A stretch of 64,000 nt of DNA from NCBI GenBank assembly GCA_002917075.1, contig NTMA01000011.1, forward strand, positions 248,001-312,000. The letters are read 5' to 3'. The notes beneath the pieces were generated by a model. The model did no database searches, was not told the origin of the DNA, and saw only the letters and a list, made by a program, of their open reading frames with translations. This document shows, one piece after another, positions 48,580-60,641 of the stretch (positions are counted from its first letter, which is position 1; each line of letters opens with the position of its first letter). Source of the stretch: Hawksworthiomyces lignivorus (taxonomy: Eukaryota; Ascomycota; Sordariomycetes; Ophiostomatales; Ophiostomataceae). Made by a program: the position numbers and the translations under genes.

Positions 48580-50328
48580 TTTGGCGGTATTTTAAAATGC
48601 ACGAGATATCGATTCGTTACGACCGGAAAGGCTGGCGAAAGAGAAAGGAGCGAATAAGCGAAGACCTGCTTGCGGTAGCAAAAAAAAAAAGCAGCAACTA
48701 GTGCGCTAGAGAAACGAAGACGAGATGAAGAAGCGGTGGTGATACAATTAAAAGAGAGATCAAGAAGAGCGAAATAAAGAAAGAAGAGGAAGGGGAAGGA
48801 AAAGAGAATGGAATGGAGGGGATGGCAGGGAAAGCAAGGTAGAAAAGGGAGACAGCCCAGGGACGGGATCTTCTTCTCTGTGTGGGGAGAGGGAGAAGAA
48901 GGAAAAGAAGGGTCAATCATGCGTTGAGAGTACCAAGATAAACGAGAAACAAGACAGCATACCAAGCAAACGAAGACAGGGAAGAAGTAGACACAGAGAG
49001 CGTATTGAATTGAGATGCCGCGTGGTATTATCAGACATGACCTGTTACTACGTTCGCGGTGCATCTCACGTATGTACACTTTCCATTTGCATTTAATACA
49101 TAATGTACCTAGCCTCTGAACAAGAGACAATCTACGAGATCTGCTCCTCGAAGACGTTCGTTATTGCTTCCTGTTTCTGTTTTAGCTGCATTCGCAGCGG
49201 AGGAGCCAAAACTTGCCAATCATGAAGCGAAAGGGACTGCATATTCCGCGTCACGCTCTTTCAGTGTTCTGGATGGCTTCTTGAACCTTTCCCCTTTTCT
49301 CTTTGCGGAGGGCATCCCCATCACAATCCGTCATCCGGAAGTGGGAGATAGAGAAAATGTAGGTAGGGGGGGCAAGATCGCCATTATGCGGCCACCAGAT
49401 CTGAGGCCAACCTGAAACGCGGTCAGAGCCATCAACTGGTTTGGGGCGCCGGAGAACTGCTCAGGCTGTTATTTCCCTTTTCATTGCAGGACAATACAAA
49501 TGAATCCGAGAAAAACCTGAAAATAAAATAAAAAAAATCAGGCGGCAAATCTATTAGAGCAAGCAATTCAGACGAAAAAAAACAAACGTTGCAGATATGC
49601 TGCTTATCGCAGATTGATTTGCTTGCTTCTTCGCGATGACCTGGAAGAGGCTGATACATAAAAAGATCACGTGCGATCGCACCACCACCTTGACAAGATT
49701 GATTGCCTTATAGATCGTGCTTTCAAAATCCGGTTTTCTTTTTGCATTTCGACTTGCAAAAGTTGCGGGTTAAAGAATAAGAGTGGATGGGCCGTAGATT
49801 TGATGCGTGTTTTGTACGCTCATACGCGGTAGCTCTCTTTGCCCGGATTTCACTCTGTCCGCATACTTCCATCCGACACAGGTGGGAATTTCCTACTATG
49901 CAACTTTCACTTTTCGATATGCTGCTTAGCTTTGCGATACATATCAAACTAAAATTCGAATTCTGTAATAAAGAAACGGGAGGATACAAAGCCTCCGCTC
50001 CGTGCCTAGAAATAGCTCTGAGGCAGCGCCGAGAGATCTTGGCCGTTTCTTGGCCGGTCTTGGACGTCACTGCCGTTGCCTTAAACCCCACCCGGTTGCG
50101 CTCCAGACTGCTCTTGGCCAATTTCTTTCCCCTATGATCTTTTCTTTTGTAGGGTTTCGACAAAGTTTCGCACGCCAAAGAAGAGAACAGTAAAAACAAG
50201 TGGAGGGGGAAAGGGCTCAGACAGAACGGCCGCTCTGTTCGGCTTGGCCAAAACGAGACAAAATCTCTGGGCTCGAGTTCTTGGCCGTGTTTCTAAGGCC
50301 TGCATGATTCGGATCTGAGCAAAGCAGA

Positions 50329-50388
50329 GAAAATAAAATAAAATAAAATAAAAAGAGAAAGAGAAAGAGAAAGAAAGAGAAGAAGATT
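50329..50388 (+). repeat. AAAAT and GAGAAA simple repeats
   Basis: Several AAAAT units are followed directly by several GAGAAA-like units. There is no coding context. Confidence 0.7.
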
Positions 50389-51548
50389 TCGAGCGAACAC
50401 AGCACATGGGAGACGAGCCCCAAACTTCAAAGTGTTGGCCGACAACAGCTGGCGTTGCACAAGGCTCAGGACATCACAGCTTCCTTTCTTTACATCTAGA
50501 AATGGCAAAAAGTCGCCGACGGAGAGAACTAGCTAAGCGAATTGCGGCTCCTCCCAGGTAAGCCTATCGCTGTTTGGGTCTGGCGCAGGACACAGTAATC
50601 TGCTTACTGATGGCCTGGACTCTTGGGAATCACAGTCGCAACGTATGAATGTACTGTAGTTACAGTACTCGTATGAATGTGGCACTCAACAATACGATGC
50701 GACGTGAGATAAGCATAGTCCTTGCTCGTACGCTAATGTGAAATGTGATATACTCGTAAGCATAAGGACACCATCTCTTGTGCATGTACGGATAACTATG
50801 TACATAGAACTGCTCTTTCATCTTTGTTGAGCTTTTGCGGGGCTTGCACGCACATTCCTTTCCGTTTAGTTATCTGTCTAACTATTATGTAGCTGCATCT
50901 CTTCCTTTCACATGTCACGTCAAAATGACATAACGATAGTTACATGAGATTTAATACGCCCGTCGCACATGACTTCATTGCCCCCAAATGAAATTTACGA
51001 GTGCATGTAATACAGCTGTTCGTCATTCGCGTTTTCCTACTTGTGCACTATTCTTGTTTCGGTCAACTCCGCGTTTCGCCTGGGGAGCAACATCATGGGG
51101 CACTAGCACATGCTAGAACACCAGTGCCATTTCCACTGCTGGCGCTCAAATTCCGGTGGTATGCGGTCTAATTACTAGATCCAGAGATGGCCCGCCTGGG
51201 GAGGGGGGGGCTCGGGGGAAGAGGGGAACAGGTTTGCGCTGGAGTACATACTAGTACAGGTGAGCACTTTTGTTTTCAACCCATGCATTGGGCGCGCGCA
51301 GTCTCGCGTACGAGTATGTAAGTATGCTCTGACTTCGTAAATGAATAGAGAGTCAGACACGGGATGTCTTTGCCAGTTGTGGCAACTGGTTACATGCTCT
51401 AGGAGCAATGCACACGTACGAGCACAAAGTAATTCGATAATAAAAAAAGGGACGAGGAATACTCAGTAGAACTTTTTTTTTTTTTTTCTCGCCTGAGTGC
51501 TGATAGTGAACAAGTCCACAACGACGCCACCAACCTGCGGACCCAGTG

Positions 51549-51561
51549 CCGAGGCCCTCGG
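51549..51561. promoter_or_regulatory. Inverted CCGAGG/CCTCGG pair (FarA/FarB-type fatty-acid motif)
   Basis: CCGAGG (51549-51554) and CCTCGG (51556-51561) sit one base apart in opposite orientation. In Aspergillus nidulans, CCTCGG is the reported core for the FarA/FarB zinc-cluster activators of beta-oxidation and peroxisomal genes. The pair lies about 780 nt upstream of the start of a PTS1-bearing acyl-CoA synthetase. Site identity is seen; control of this gene is inferred. Confidence 0.45.
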
Positions 51562-52271
51562 AACCCTCTCCACTATTCCTCCACCAATTTCCCCTTTTCT
51601 TGAGAAAAAAGACTGTGGAGTATTAAGTAAACCTCGCCCATGGCCGAATGCATCTGCGACCCTTGGGGAGCTTACACACTTGTGCGCTGTGGCCAATCTC
51701 ATGTCCCATGCTGGCCTCTGCAGCACAGGTTTGGCACGAGTAATGCGCTTCTGTACTTGTACTGGCGCGTCGGCTTACATGTACCGGCCCATGAAAGAAT
51801 TGCCCATGTCGGTCCCTTTCTCATCCAGGCCAAAGCTGCGTCGCACGCGACCCGCAAAACAGCTCTAGTTTCCCCCGATGGGCACTTGGAAGCGGTGCTC
51901 CACTCATACTTCATTCGCATGTGTGATGTCTAGTTAATACGTACCTGTTTTTAGAGGGAGCAGGAAACGTCAAGCAGGAGGCTACGGAGGCGTAGAGTGC
52001 CTGAATGACGTCCGCCGACAATCCCGGCGGCGTAAATTTGGCGTGGAGTTTGCTTGTGCTGGTTTCTTGGCTGGCTCGCCTTTCGCCTTCTGCTCCTTAA
52101 CTAAGCCCTCGTCCGCTTTCTCTCCTTCACTCCCCGATTTTTTCTTCTCTCTTCTTCGTGATCTTTTTGTAAGGCCTGGTTTGCCCTCTAGTGCTGCTCC
52201 TTTCCTCTGCTGACGATCGTGTGATACTGAAGGCGCGTCTCTTCTGTCTCCTCTTCTCTCCAACCTAATCC

Positions 52272-52274
<3 letters not shown>

Positions 52275-52306
<32 letters not shown>
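52275..52306 (+). repeat. CT microsatellite in the 5' leader of the acyl-CoA synthetase gene
   Basis: Sixteen CT units end 35 nt before the start codon. C/T-rich leaders are usual in filamentous fungi, but a pure dinucleotide run this close to the ATG may vary in length between strains. Confidence 0.8.
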
Positions 52307-52310
<4 letters not shown>

Positions 52311-52341
52311 GCTCGACCTTCCTCACTCCGCTCCCGTCACC

Positions 52342-54643
52342 ATGTCGCCCTCAGAGGTCGCTGCCGCGATCGCCAAGATCTCACCACCGCCGCCACCCGG
52401 TGCACCTTACGCTCTTCCCGTCCCAAATAGCGAGACCCCAAACCGGTCGGCCGTCTATCGACACTGGCGCTTCCGGGACTCTCCTCTGCTCGAGTCTATG
52501 GAATCTGATGTTCACACCCTGCACGATGTCTTTGAGTCTGCCGTCAAGCACCGCGGCAACCGCAATTTCATGGGCTGGCGGCCATGGAATTCCACCTCCA
52601 AGACCTGGGAGAACAAGTATGTCTGGACGACCTACGCCCAGGCGGCCGAGCGCCGCAAGAACTTTGGCGCCGGCCTCGTCGAGATCCACAAGCTGGCCGG
52701 CGTCACGGCCGACAAGTATGGTGTTGGTCTCTGGTGCCAGAACCGCCCAGAGTGGCAGATAACCGGTGAGTGGCCTTTTTTTTTTCTTTTTCTTTTCTTT
52801 CCGCCAATTGCCTTGCTCTTCCTTGTTGATGGGGAGCGCTAACGCCGAATCAGATCTCGCTCTGATCTCACAGTCTCTGTGGAACGTTTCGCTCTATGAG
52901 ACGCTCGGCCCAGACGCCACCGAATACATTATCAACCACGGCGAGCTCGTCGGCGTCGTGTCCACGCTGCCTCACATTCCCACACTGCTCAAGCTCGCGC
53001 CCCGCGTGCCTTCGGTCAAGCTGATCGTCTCGATCGACCCCCTCGACAGCGGGGAGCCGGAGGGCTACTCCAAGGGGGCCATCCTGCGCAAGATGGCCAG
53101 CGAGCACGGCATCAAGATCTACTCCATGGCGGAGGTCGAGGAGATCGGCCTGCGCTCCGGCCGGGCCGTGCGGCCCCCGACCAAGGACGACATCACCACC
53201 ATCAACTACACGTCGGGCACGACGGGCGCCCCCAAGGGCGTCGTGCTGACCCACGGCAACATGGTGGCCTGCGTGAACACGGCGCGGTCGGCGGGCTTCA
53301 TGGGCGCCGACGACGTGCAGATCTCCTACCTGCCCCTGGCGCACATCTACGGGCGCATGGCCGACTGGGCGGCTATCAGCCTGGGGGCGCGCATCGGCTA
53401 CTTCCACGGCGACATCACGCAGCTGGTCGACGACATGAAGATCCTGCGGCCGACGGGCCTGTTCTCGGTGCCACGGCTCTACAACCGGTTCAACACGGCC
53501 ATCCGCACGGCCACCGTGGACGCCGAGGGCTTCCGCGGCAACCTGTCGAAGCGCGCCGTGGCGGCCAAGATGGCCAGCATGCGGCTGCCGCCCGGCCGCG
53601 CCACCAGCTGGCACCCCGTGTACGACCGCATGTGGTCGCCCAAGGTGCGCAAGGCGGTGGGCCTGGACCGGGCCGTGTCCATGGTCAGCGGCAGCGCGCA
53701 GCTGGACCCAGACGTGCAGACGTTCCTGCGGGCGGCCTTTGGCATCAATTTCCTGCAGGGCTTCGGCATGACCGAGACGTGCGCGGTGGGGTCCGTGCAG
53801 ATGCGCGGCGACTACAGCGTGGGCAACATCGGCGGGCCGCAGCCCAGCGTCGAGTTCTGCATCGAGTCGGTGCCCGAGCTCGAGTACACGGTCGAGGACA
53901 AGCCGCACCCGCGCGGCGAGCTGCTGATGCGCGGGCCCATCGTGTTCCGCGAGTATTACAAGAACCCCGAGGAGACGGCCAAGGCCATCGACGCCCACAC
54001 CGGCTGGTTCCACAGCGGCGACATCGTCGAGGTCGACAGCATGGGCCGCTTCCGCATCATCGACCGCAAGAAGAACGTGCTCAAGCTGGCCCAGGGCGAG
54101 TACGTGTCGCCCGAGCGCATCGAGAACGTCTACCTCGGCTCCTGCACCCTGCTCTCCTCGGCCTTTGTCCACGGCGACCCCGTCGAGGCCTGCCTCGTCG
54201 CCCTCTTCGGCATCGAGCCCGAGACCTTTGCGCCCTTTGCCAGCAAGGTCCTCGGCCAGCCCGTCTCCGCCGCCGACCCGGCCGCCCTGCAGGCCGCCAC
54301 CAAGGACCCGCGCGTGCGCGCCGCCGTCCTGCGCGAGATGGACGCCATCGGCAGGAAGCACAAGTTCAACAGCTTCGAGCGCATCCGCAACCTCCAGCTG
54401 GCCATCGAGCCCTTCACCGTCGACAACGACCTGCTGACGCCAACGTGAGTAATCCCCTTTCCCATGAATATTTTGCCTTGGCACGTTGACACGAGGACCT
54501 TTTTTTTTTTTATCTCACACTCGCGCTAACTTGATGACAGACTCAAGCTGAAGCGGCCACAGGCTGCGAGGGCTTTCCGGAAAGAGATCGATGAGATGTA
54601 TGCTGAGCTGAAGCGCCAGGAGTCGGCCAAGGCGAAGCTGTAA
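52342..54643 (+). CDS. faa2: Peroxisomal long-chain acyl-CoA synthetase (Faa2-like, PTS1 end)
   Basis: An ATP-dependent ligase that activates fatty acids to acyl-CoA for beta-oxidation. Exon 1 is 52342-52765, exon 2 is 52854-54444 and exon 3 is 54541-54643; both introns are GT-AG and the product has 705 residues. The AMP-binding motif YTSGTTGAPKG is at about 260-270 (from INYTSG), followed by YLPLAHIYGR, the GFGMTET motif and the fatty-acyl-CoA signature TGWFHSGDIVEVDSMGRF from about 524, with DRKKNVLKLAQGEYVSPERIE. The short last exon ends in AKL, a peroxisomal targeting signal type 1 variant, so the protein should act in the peroxisome, like yeast Faa2. The start ATG has the context CACCATGTC. 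A CCGAGG/CCTCGG pair upstream fits fatty-acid induction. The family call is firm; chain-length preference is unknown. Confidence 0.95.
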
Positions 54644-56525
54644 GGTGGAAATGGCGCATTTCTTGTTTATATAGTCTTCTGTTTTAATACATAGATGCAT
54701 GTTGTAGACATCTGAAGAGATATGCCTGGCAGAAGTTGTACTGCCGCAGTGGAGAAGGCATTCGCAATGTACGATGTGTAAGCTTTCTAGAGCCCCATTT
54801 GAAATATAGCACGAAGCCATGCCTACAAGACCCTTTCTTTGGCACTGAGAGTAGAAAGTGGTGCATTTCGCCGAAACATATGCTTGGTTTACTCTTCAAA
54901 ATTCCCAAACTCACCGCAAACGGTGATTCAAAGGCGCCATTAAATAACGGTTCATGCTTGTCCAACGGCGAGAGTCGGAGGACACATTCTACCTGGATCT
55001 TCTTCGTAGGATTGCAATTGGCCAAATGTAACTTGCAACAGAAAAATAGAAGCGGGATTGTAGAAGAGGACAACGGCAGCGCAACATGCCTGCGTTCGGG
55101 CAATGTGTTCGATTACCCGTAAGTTCGATGGCTGGAGCCTTGTGCGAGCTTACAACGAATGAATAGCTTACACCAGCTGTAAAGCTCTTTTAAGCACTCC
55201 ATATTTAATGTGGAGTGCTTAGCTTTTGTGCTTTTCCCCCTGCTTTAACTTAGGCACTTTTATTCCGACGCCGCATGCAAGCAAACTAGCCCACAGCACG
55301 CGGCGCAGATAATTGACGCTCCCTGAACTCTGTTTCGTGTATGAGCCGCCTTTGGTCACATATGCTTTGAATTTTAACCTTTAAACTTGCTTCTATGCTT
55401 TTCAGACAAACAACCGACTTGTTACGTTGTTTTACGTCTTTCTAGCTATTATTTCCAGCGTAACGGGATCCGTTGCAGTAGCCCAGAAAAAAAAATATAT
55501 ATATAAACTACATTGTCATAATGCTTTCTCCTCCTAAGTGTTACGGCGGCGTGAGGGTTTACCAATGTACTATACGACAAAAAGATCACTATTCAAACAC
55601 TTGGTGCTTGAATCACTCACACTAGCGTATATCACCTCTGTGCCAGTGTACTTCGTGACACTAAGCAATGGCCACACAACAAATAATAATACCAATGTAA
55701 ACATAAACGGCGTGCTTAAGAGAGACAATATACTTTAAAATAATATTCCAATTTATTGAAATACCTTTCAACTCTTTTTGTTGTGTCGAAAGACAGGCTT
55801 ATCTTTCACAAAAGACCACGTGACTTTGGGCTTAATTGAAACTGTTTACAAATGTTCACACATTAATTTTGACATTGAATTACTATGCTATGTCTGATTT
55901 ATGTGCAGGTCAAGTCGAATGCAAAATCATAAAAATGGATTTCACTCGAGACAGAATTTACTGTTTGGCTATTTCAAAATTATTATCATAGTTCTTGTAC
56001 GGTTTGTTATTGTCGTTGTTGCAACCAGCCACTATGTAAGGGAATAAATATGACGTATAACCTGCAAAAAAATTAGAAAATAAGTATAACCTAGCAGCTT
56101 GCTTTAGCTACACTCACAAAACGCGAATTAATTTAAACTCAGTATATTTTACTATAAAATACAACAAGCTTTTACTCTAGTTTTATATGGTTTTTTTATT
56201 TTATCTTTTATAACTTTTTTATCTAACTTTTTATCTTTATTTTAAAAATTCTTTTTTAAAAAAAAAGTATGAAACTTAAATTAACTAAATAATTAGAAAT
56301 ATACATATAAATATATAATTATTTAGTTACTCGGATAAATATTAATCCGTTTAATCTCACTTCCGATTCACCATGTGTTTCAGTTTAGAACGAGAATTAA
56401 ACTGGTCATTTATCTATTGTTTTAAAACAGCACTCACCGGCATATGGCGTTGTTTTCTGCTTAAATTCCAACAAGACAGGGACGATATCACGCCGCCTGA
56501 AGTGCATAGCACTGATGGCGAAAAG
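54644..56525. other. Intergenic region with AT-rich island (about 55.4-56.36 kb)
   Basis: After the acyl-CoA synthetase 3' end the sequence becomes increasingly A/T-rich; from about 55.49 to 56.36 kb it is mostly A and T with almost no G/C clusters. A hairpin with perfect 10-bp arms lies at 55192-55220. The bases before the WD40 start (56373-56525) can be read in frame with it, so the start could lie further left. No gene is recognised. Confidence 0.55.
55181..55226. repeat. Long imperfect inverted repeat (hairpin)
   Basis: AAGCACTCCA (55192-55201) and TGGAGTGCTT (55211-55220) are perfect 10-bp arms around a 9-nt loop. AAAGCT and AGCTTT (55181-55186, 55221-55226) extend the arms beyond a 5-nt bulge on one side. 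Confidence 0.75.
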
Positions 56526-59500
56526 ATGGCCGGGTCTCAAAACAGTTCTAGCAAAGACTATTTGTTAGATTCGCCGTTATCAGCGCCTCCACGTCTATAT
56601 TCTAAGGAAGATGCCGTCGTGAAGAATGCGCTCACAAGCGGTCTGCTTCTCGCCAGCAGCATAGCGTCTTCTGCTAGCACTGCCAATGATATCATCAGCG
56701 GTGCTCAAAATAGCTATGCAAGTGCGTCCCTCAAAAAGCCTACGCTGGAAGAGGCGACAACACCACCGCCTGCCAAGAGGTTAAAAGGCGGCTCGGCCAG
56801 CAGTGGCAAATCCAGTAGCGTTGATGCCCTCCCGCACTCGAATATTTTGACTCCAACCCGAGTACCCTTGGCGGCCCGGAAGGGGACCCTTGGGAATACC
56901 GGGCTGGCCGGTACTCGGAAACGCTCTGGAGCAGAACGACCAGAACTAACAACACTGCCGAGGAATCATATTGCGTCGTCAAGTCCGGATCAGGCAGTTG
57001 TTCTGAAGGGATTTCGGGCCACTGTTGAAAACAAAAAACTGGTCTATATCCTGGACGACGACGATGACAACAGCACCACGTTTATTAGCCATCAGATCGA
57101 GGTTCGCTTAATACCCTCTGTGTTCATTCAAACAGCAGATTTTAGCCCTTTTTTGCACATATATCAGTCTTCTTTTGTTTTCTTCTTCCGGTTACCCATG
57201 TCCTGACACGTCACTTCGCGTCGCGACGCGTCTCTTCACGTCTCTTCACGTCTCTACAAGTCTCTACACGCTCAACCATCTCTCTTCACTTTAGTCTCAC
57301 AATTACTCTCACATTTACCTCGCCCTTCTTTTATTTCTAGGTGCCTCACTAACCTTTCTAACAGGATGGCACAAACAATATCAAACCCTCTTCAAGCAGT
57401 AGCCTGCATTTTGTCAAAAATGCTGCGGCTCCATCTGATAATGAGGGTGGACCGAAAAATGAGGGCAGCCCGTCCTCCTTCCGAGCAGCCACACCGTCTA
57501 TCCATTCCGTGATGACTCCTATGCTATCAGCATCTCCGCCGTCCTCTTCTTCTATCAATCGGCATTCCTCCTTGAAAGGAGGGCGCTATGAACCCCACCG
57601 AATTTCAGAGCAGTCGCCAAAGACAGTGCTGAAAAAATTTGATCAAAAGGCAGTAAGTCAAAAGATATATCGTATGGTGGATCCATTGCACCAAAAAGAG
57701 CCATATTTCAGTCGTTTATCGTCTTACCAACGTCGGCCTTACCTGGAAGTTGCACATAGAGACTATATCTCTCAAAACGGCCAGAAACTATGCAAAAGTA
57801 GTCAACTTCGTTCTCTCTTTGGTCAAGATCCTGAGGTGATCCACATCGACTTCACTTTGGACGAAATCCAATCAGTCCTCAGTGTTGCTCGGAAATCTCT
57901 TGTAGACCTTTCTAACCTTGCAAGAAAGAAGACAAAAGTTCTTTTGTCCCCCCGGAAAGAGCTGAGGCGTCTAATACGCGGGAACTGGGAACATATAGAG
58001 ACAATTGCCAATAATAGCAACATCAAGGGCCGCCACAGCGATGACGTAAAAGCCTTTCTTAGAGATACATGCAACACCTACGGAAATGCTTCCAAACAAT
58101 CAACCACGCCGCAGGTCTTCACTTTGCAAAAACAAGACTGTGCCAAGCATTATGCAAAACGACAAATGTCAACACGCACTTCTCACCTAAGTTCACTGCT
58201 TTTCGCGCGCGAGATAGCAGGCAACCTGACTTCAGGGCGTACCCGGCAGCTCGTCAATTTCAAGAACGAATTTCGAAAATTCAGAGAAGACAGTCTGCAA
58301 CTGCGCAAAGAGTGGACAAATTGTGCTGGAGATGTTATAACGATCTCGTGGACTTCCGACGATGCATTTGTCTGTGGTACGACAACGCACATGGATCATC
58401 GCAATCACCAATACAACAGGCAGGGCAACCTCGCACTCGGCTCGGTGCAGGCCGGCACGCTGAAAGCTTACCCAGATCACCGCATCATCCGACCACAGGC
58501 TCCAGGAGAGAATGGCAATAGAACTTCACACAATGAAAACAACGACGACCCTTGGCTCTACACATCTGTGGTCTCGTCTGATTACAATGCTACACACGAT
58601 TTTGCCTTTACCTCAGGTTTTGACAATTGCGTCAAACTATGGCGCGTTGACCCGACGGGCGACTCCATGATGCTGATGGGCACCTGGGCTCACGAGGGAA
58701 AGGTGAATTTTGTTGTGGCCTCCAGCGAGCCAGCCGGACTGATAGCCACTGCAGCAGATGTTCCCACGAATGCTGTGCGTGTATACCGCCTGCCAAGCCC
58801 CCAGACGGGCGGCCGGATAACGTACAAGACATTTTCGTGCTCCCGCATTGTGGACCTGGAAGGCCGCCCCTTACTCACAGACAAGTGGGCTTACCTCCCA
58901 GCGGCTGTCCGTTGGGGAGTGGCAGAAACCACCCGCCATTTACTGCTTGTGGGCTACTCGCCCAGGAGCTTGAGCATTACCTCGGATGACGAAGACATTC
59001 CTGAGGACCAGCGCAACTCAGGCGAACTTTGCTTGTGGGACGGCCTAACGGGAGAGCGCTTGCGCATCATGGGCGGCACGTTGCAGAATGTCTTCGAGGT
59101 TGTGTGGCATCCAACTCGTCCGATCTTTGCCGCTGCTACGTCCCCCGTTGGACAGTCAGTGGAAGATAACGTGCGCACACAAATCCGCATCTTCAGCAAG
59201 TCCAATAATAAAGAGTATATAGACCGAGCTTTCAGCGAGGTTCAAGTACTGGACTGCTTTGCAGAAGACATAAACGAACTTGCAATCTTGTATGTTTGAT
59301 CCAGCCTTTTTTTACCTTCCTCCTTTTCTTTCTATGACATTGCGTGCTAACAGCATGTAGTCCCAACAGCTATGGTTATGTTTATGTGGCTGCCGGCTGT
59401 ACGAACGGCAGTACATATGTGTGGGATACGTCGCAAGGCGATAAACATATCCACGAATTGACACATGGGCGTAAGTCCACAAGAACCACACCCAATATGC

Positions 59501-60641
59501 AATGAGATTTGGAGAGCTAATTCGGCTAACGTATTTTGCAGGCTGTATTGAAGAACTATCCGGCGAGAGGATCTCTGTCGAAGACACCGGCGTCAAATTC
59601 GTGGCCTGGGGTGAGACGCCAGACCGCCTGTACACAGGTTCTTCAGACGGTGTAGTAAAAGTTTGGAACATCCGCTCCGAGAGGCTGTCGCGAACAGAAC
59701 CTTTTGTCCGCAATCTCTTAGATTGCCCAGCACCGATATCGTTCGGCGCTTTTTCTCCTAGCAAGTCCAACCTTGCCGTTGGGGACGCCAGCGGAAGGGT
59801 GTTCTTGTTATCGGTAGAGGACACCGAAATTGACCGACACGAGGACGAATATTTCATCAGCAACGGTGAGGGAATCCACGACAAGGACAACGCAAACGAT
59901 CGCAAGAGCCCGAAAAATTTCAGACAACATCCACCTGAGCTCATACGTCACCCCACCCCACCGCCTCCAATTCGGGAACCCAGATCGGAAGCACAAGCTG
60001 CCGTGTCTAGAGTGACAATGGGTGGAATGGTTGTTGAACGAGACGACGCTGATATGTCTAACTCGTGGAGTGCACGAGCGTTTTTAGCATCGGGCCAGCT
60101 CGTCATTATACCAGACGCAACTGTTGGCGCCGTAAAAGGCCCGAACTATGCACAAACCAACTTGTTCAACCGCGCGTTCCATCTTAATGGCCAGCCGGAG
60201 AATCCTCTGCTGGCAGAATTCGAGCGAACTCAGCAGGAGAACCGACCCCGAGCAGCCAGCTCACCATCTGGCCAGCGGCCACTTCGGGATGTATTTGAAG
60301 GCCACGAGACATATGTCGATCTGGGTACTGGTGGCAGAATTTTTGGTTTGAATGATTACGACTATGACAATGATATCGACGGCTACGAAAATAGCGGCGG
60401 TAGCGATAGCAGCGATGACGGCCTCTTCGTGCCTCAAACAACTAGAAAGTTGTGGAAAAGCCATATGGTCCGCCAGACGATTAGCCTACATCAGCGCAAC
60501 ATGGCCAAGGACCTAGACGTTAATAGCCTGCCCATTGAGACACGACAGGAGCTCGAACTGGCAGATCGGGCAGCCTTGCTGCACATCGACGCTGATCTCA
60601 ACTATGAATTTGCGTATGAAGAAATGCCTGCGGATTTGTGA
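56526..60641 (+). CDS. Large WD40-repeat protein, possible Raf1/Dos1 (DIM-9)-like CUL4 substrate receptor
   Basis: A 1236-residue WD40 protein in four exons: 56526-57101, 57365-59289, 59361-59470 and 59542-60641. Splice sites are GT-AG (donor 1 is GTTCGC, a weak donor); all phases join. The first 300 residues or so are Ser/Pro-rich and disordered with a basic PPAKRLKGG likely nuclear signal. A helical, basic region follows, then beta-propeller repeats with typical ends such as CVKLWRVD, LCLWDG, STYVWDTS and VVKVWN. GTTTHMDHRNHQYNRQGNLALGS resembles sequence I associate with fungal Raf1/DIM-9 proteins of the H3K9 methylation complex, but this rests on memory and needs a search. The C-terminus is acidic, with GLNDYDYDNDIDGYE. 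The true start could be upstream, since the frame is open to 56373. Intron 1 (263 nt) is unusually long and carries a 10-bp repeat. Confidence 0.8.
57201..57270 (+). repeat. Degenerate 10-bp tandem repeat inside WD40 gene intron 1
   Basis: From 57231 to 57270 four units of 10 bp follow TCTCTtcACG or TCTCTacAcG patterns; three more degenerate units extend left to 57201. The array lies within the 263-nt first intron. Confidence 0.65.

Larger units (their letters stand above)
48580..52341. other. Gene-poor divergent region, nce102 to acyl-CoA synthetase
   Basis: About 3.8 kb with no clear gene. It holds AAAAT and GAGAAA simple repeats at about 50329-50388, the CCGAGG/CCTCGG pair at 51549-51561 and a CT microsatellite (52275-52306) in the probable 5' leader of the acyl-CoA synthetase. 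Two minus-strand segments at about 52050-51945 and 51835-51775 read like joined coding exons but lack an ATG, so they are listed as a finding only. Confidence 0.45.

Noticed and set aside
50501..50559. ATG followed by a basic mini-exon and a GTAAGC donor
   Set aside because: Every acceptor tried downstream leads to a stop within a few codons.
52868..54484. Minus-strand open frame of 538 codons over the acyl-CoA synthetase
   Set aside because: It is the antisense shadow of a GC3-rich gene; its product is low-complexity and has no domain, while the plus strand has clear motifs.
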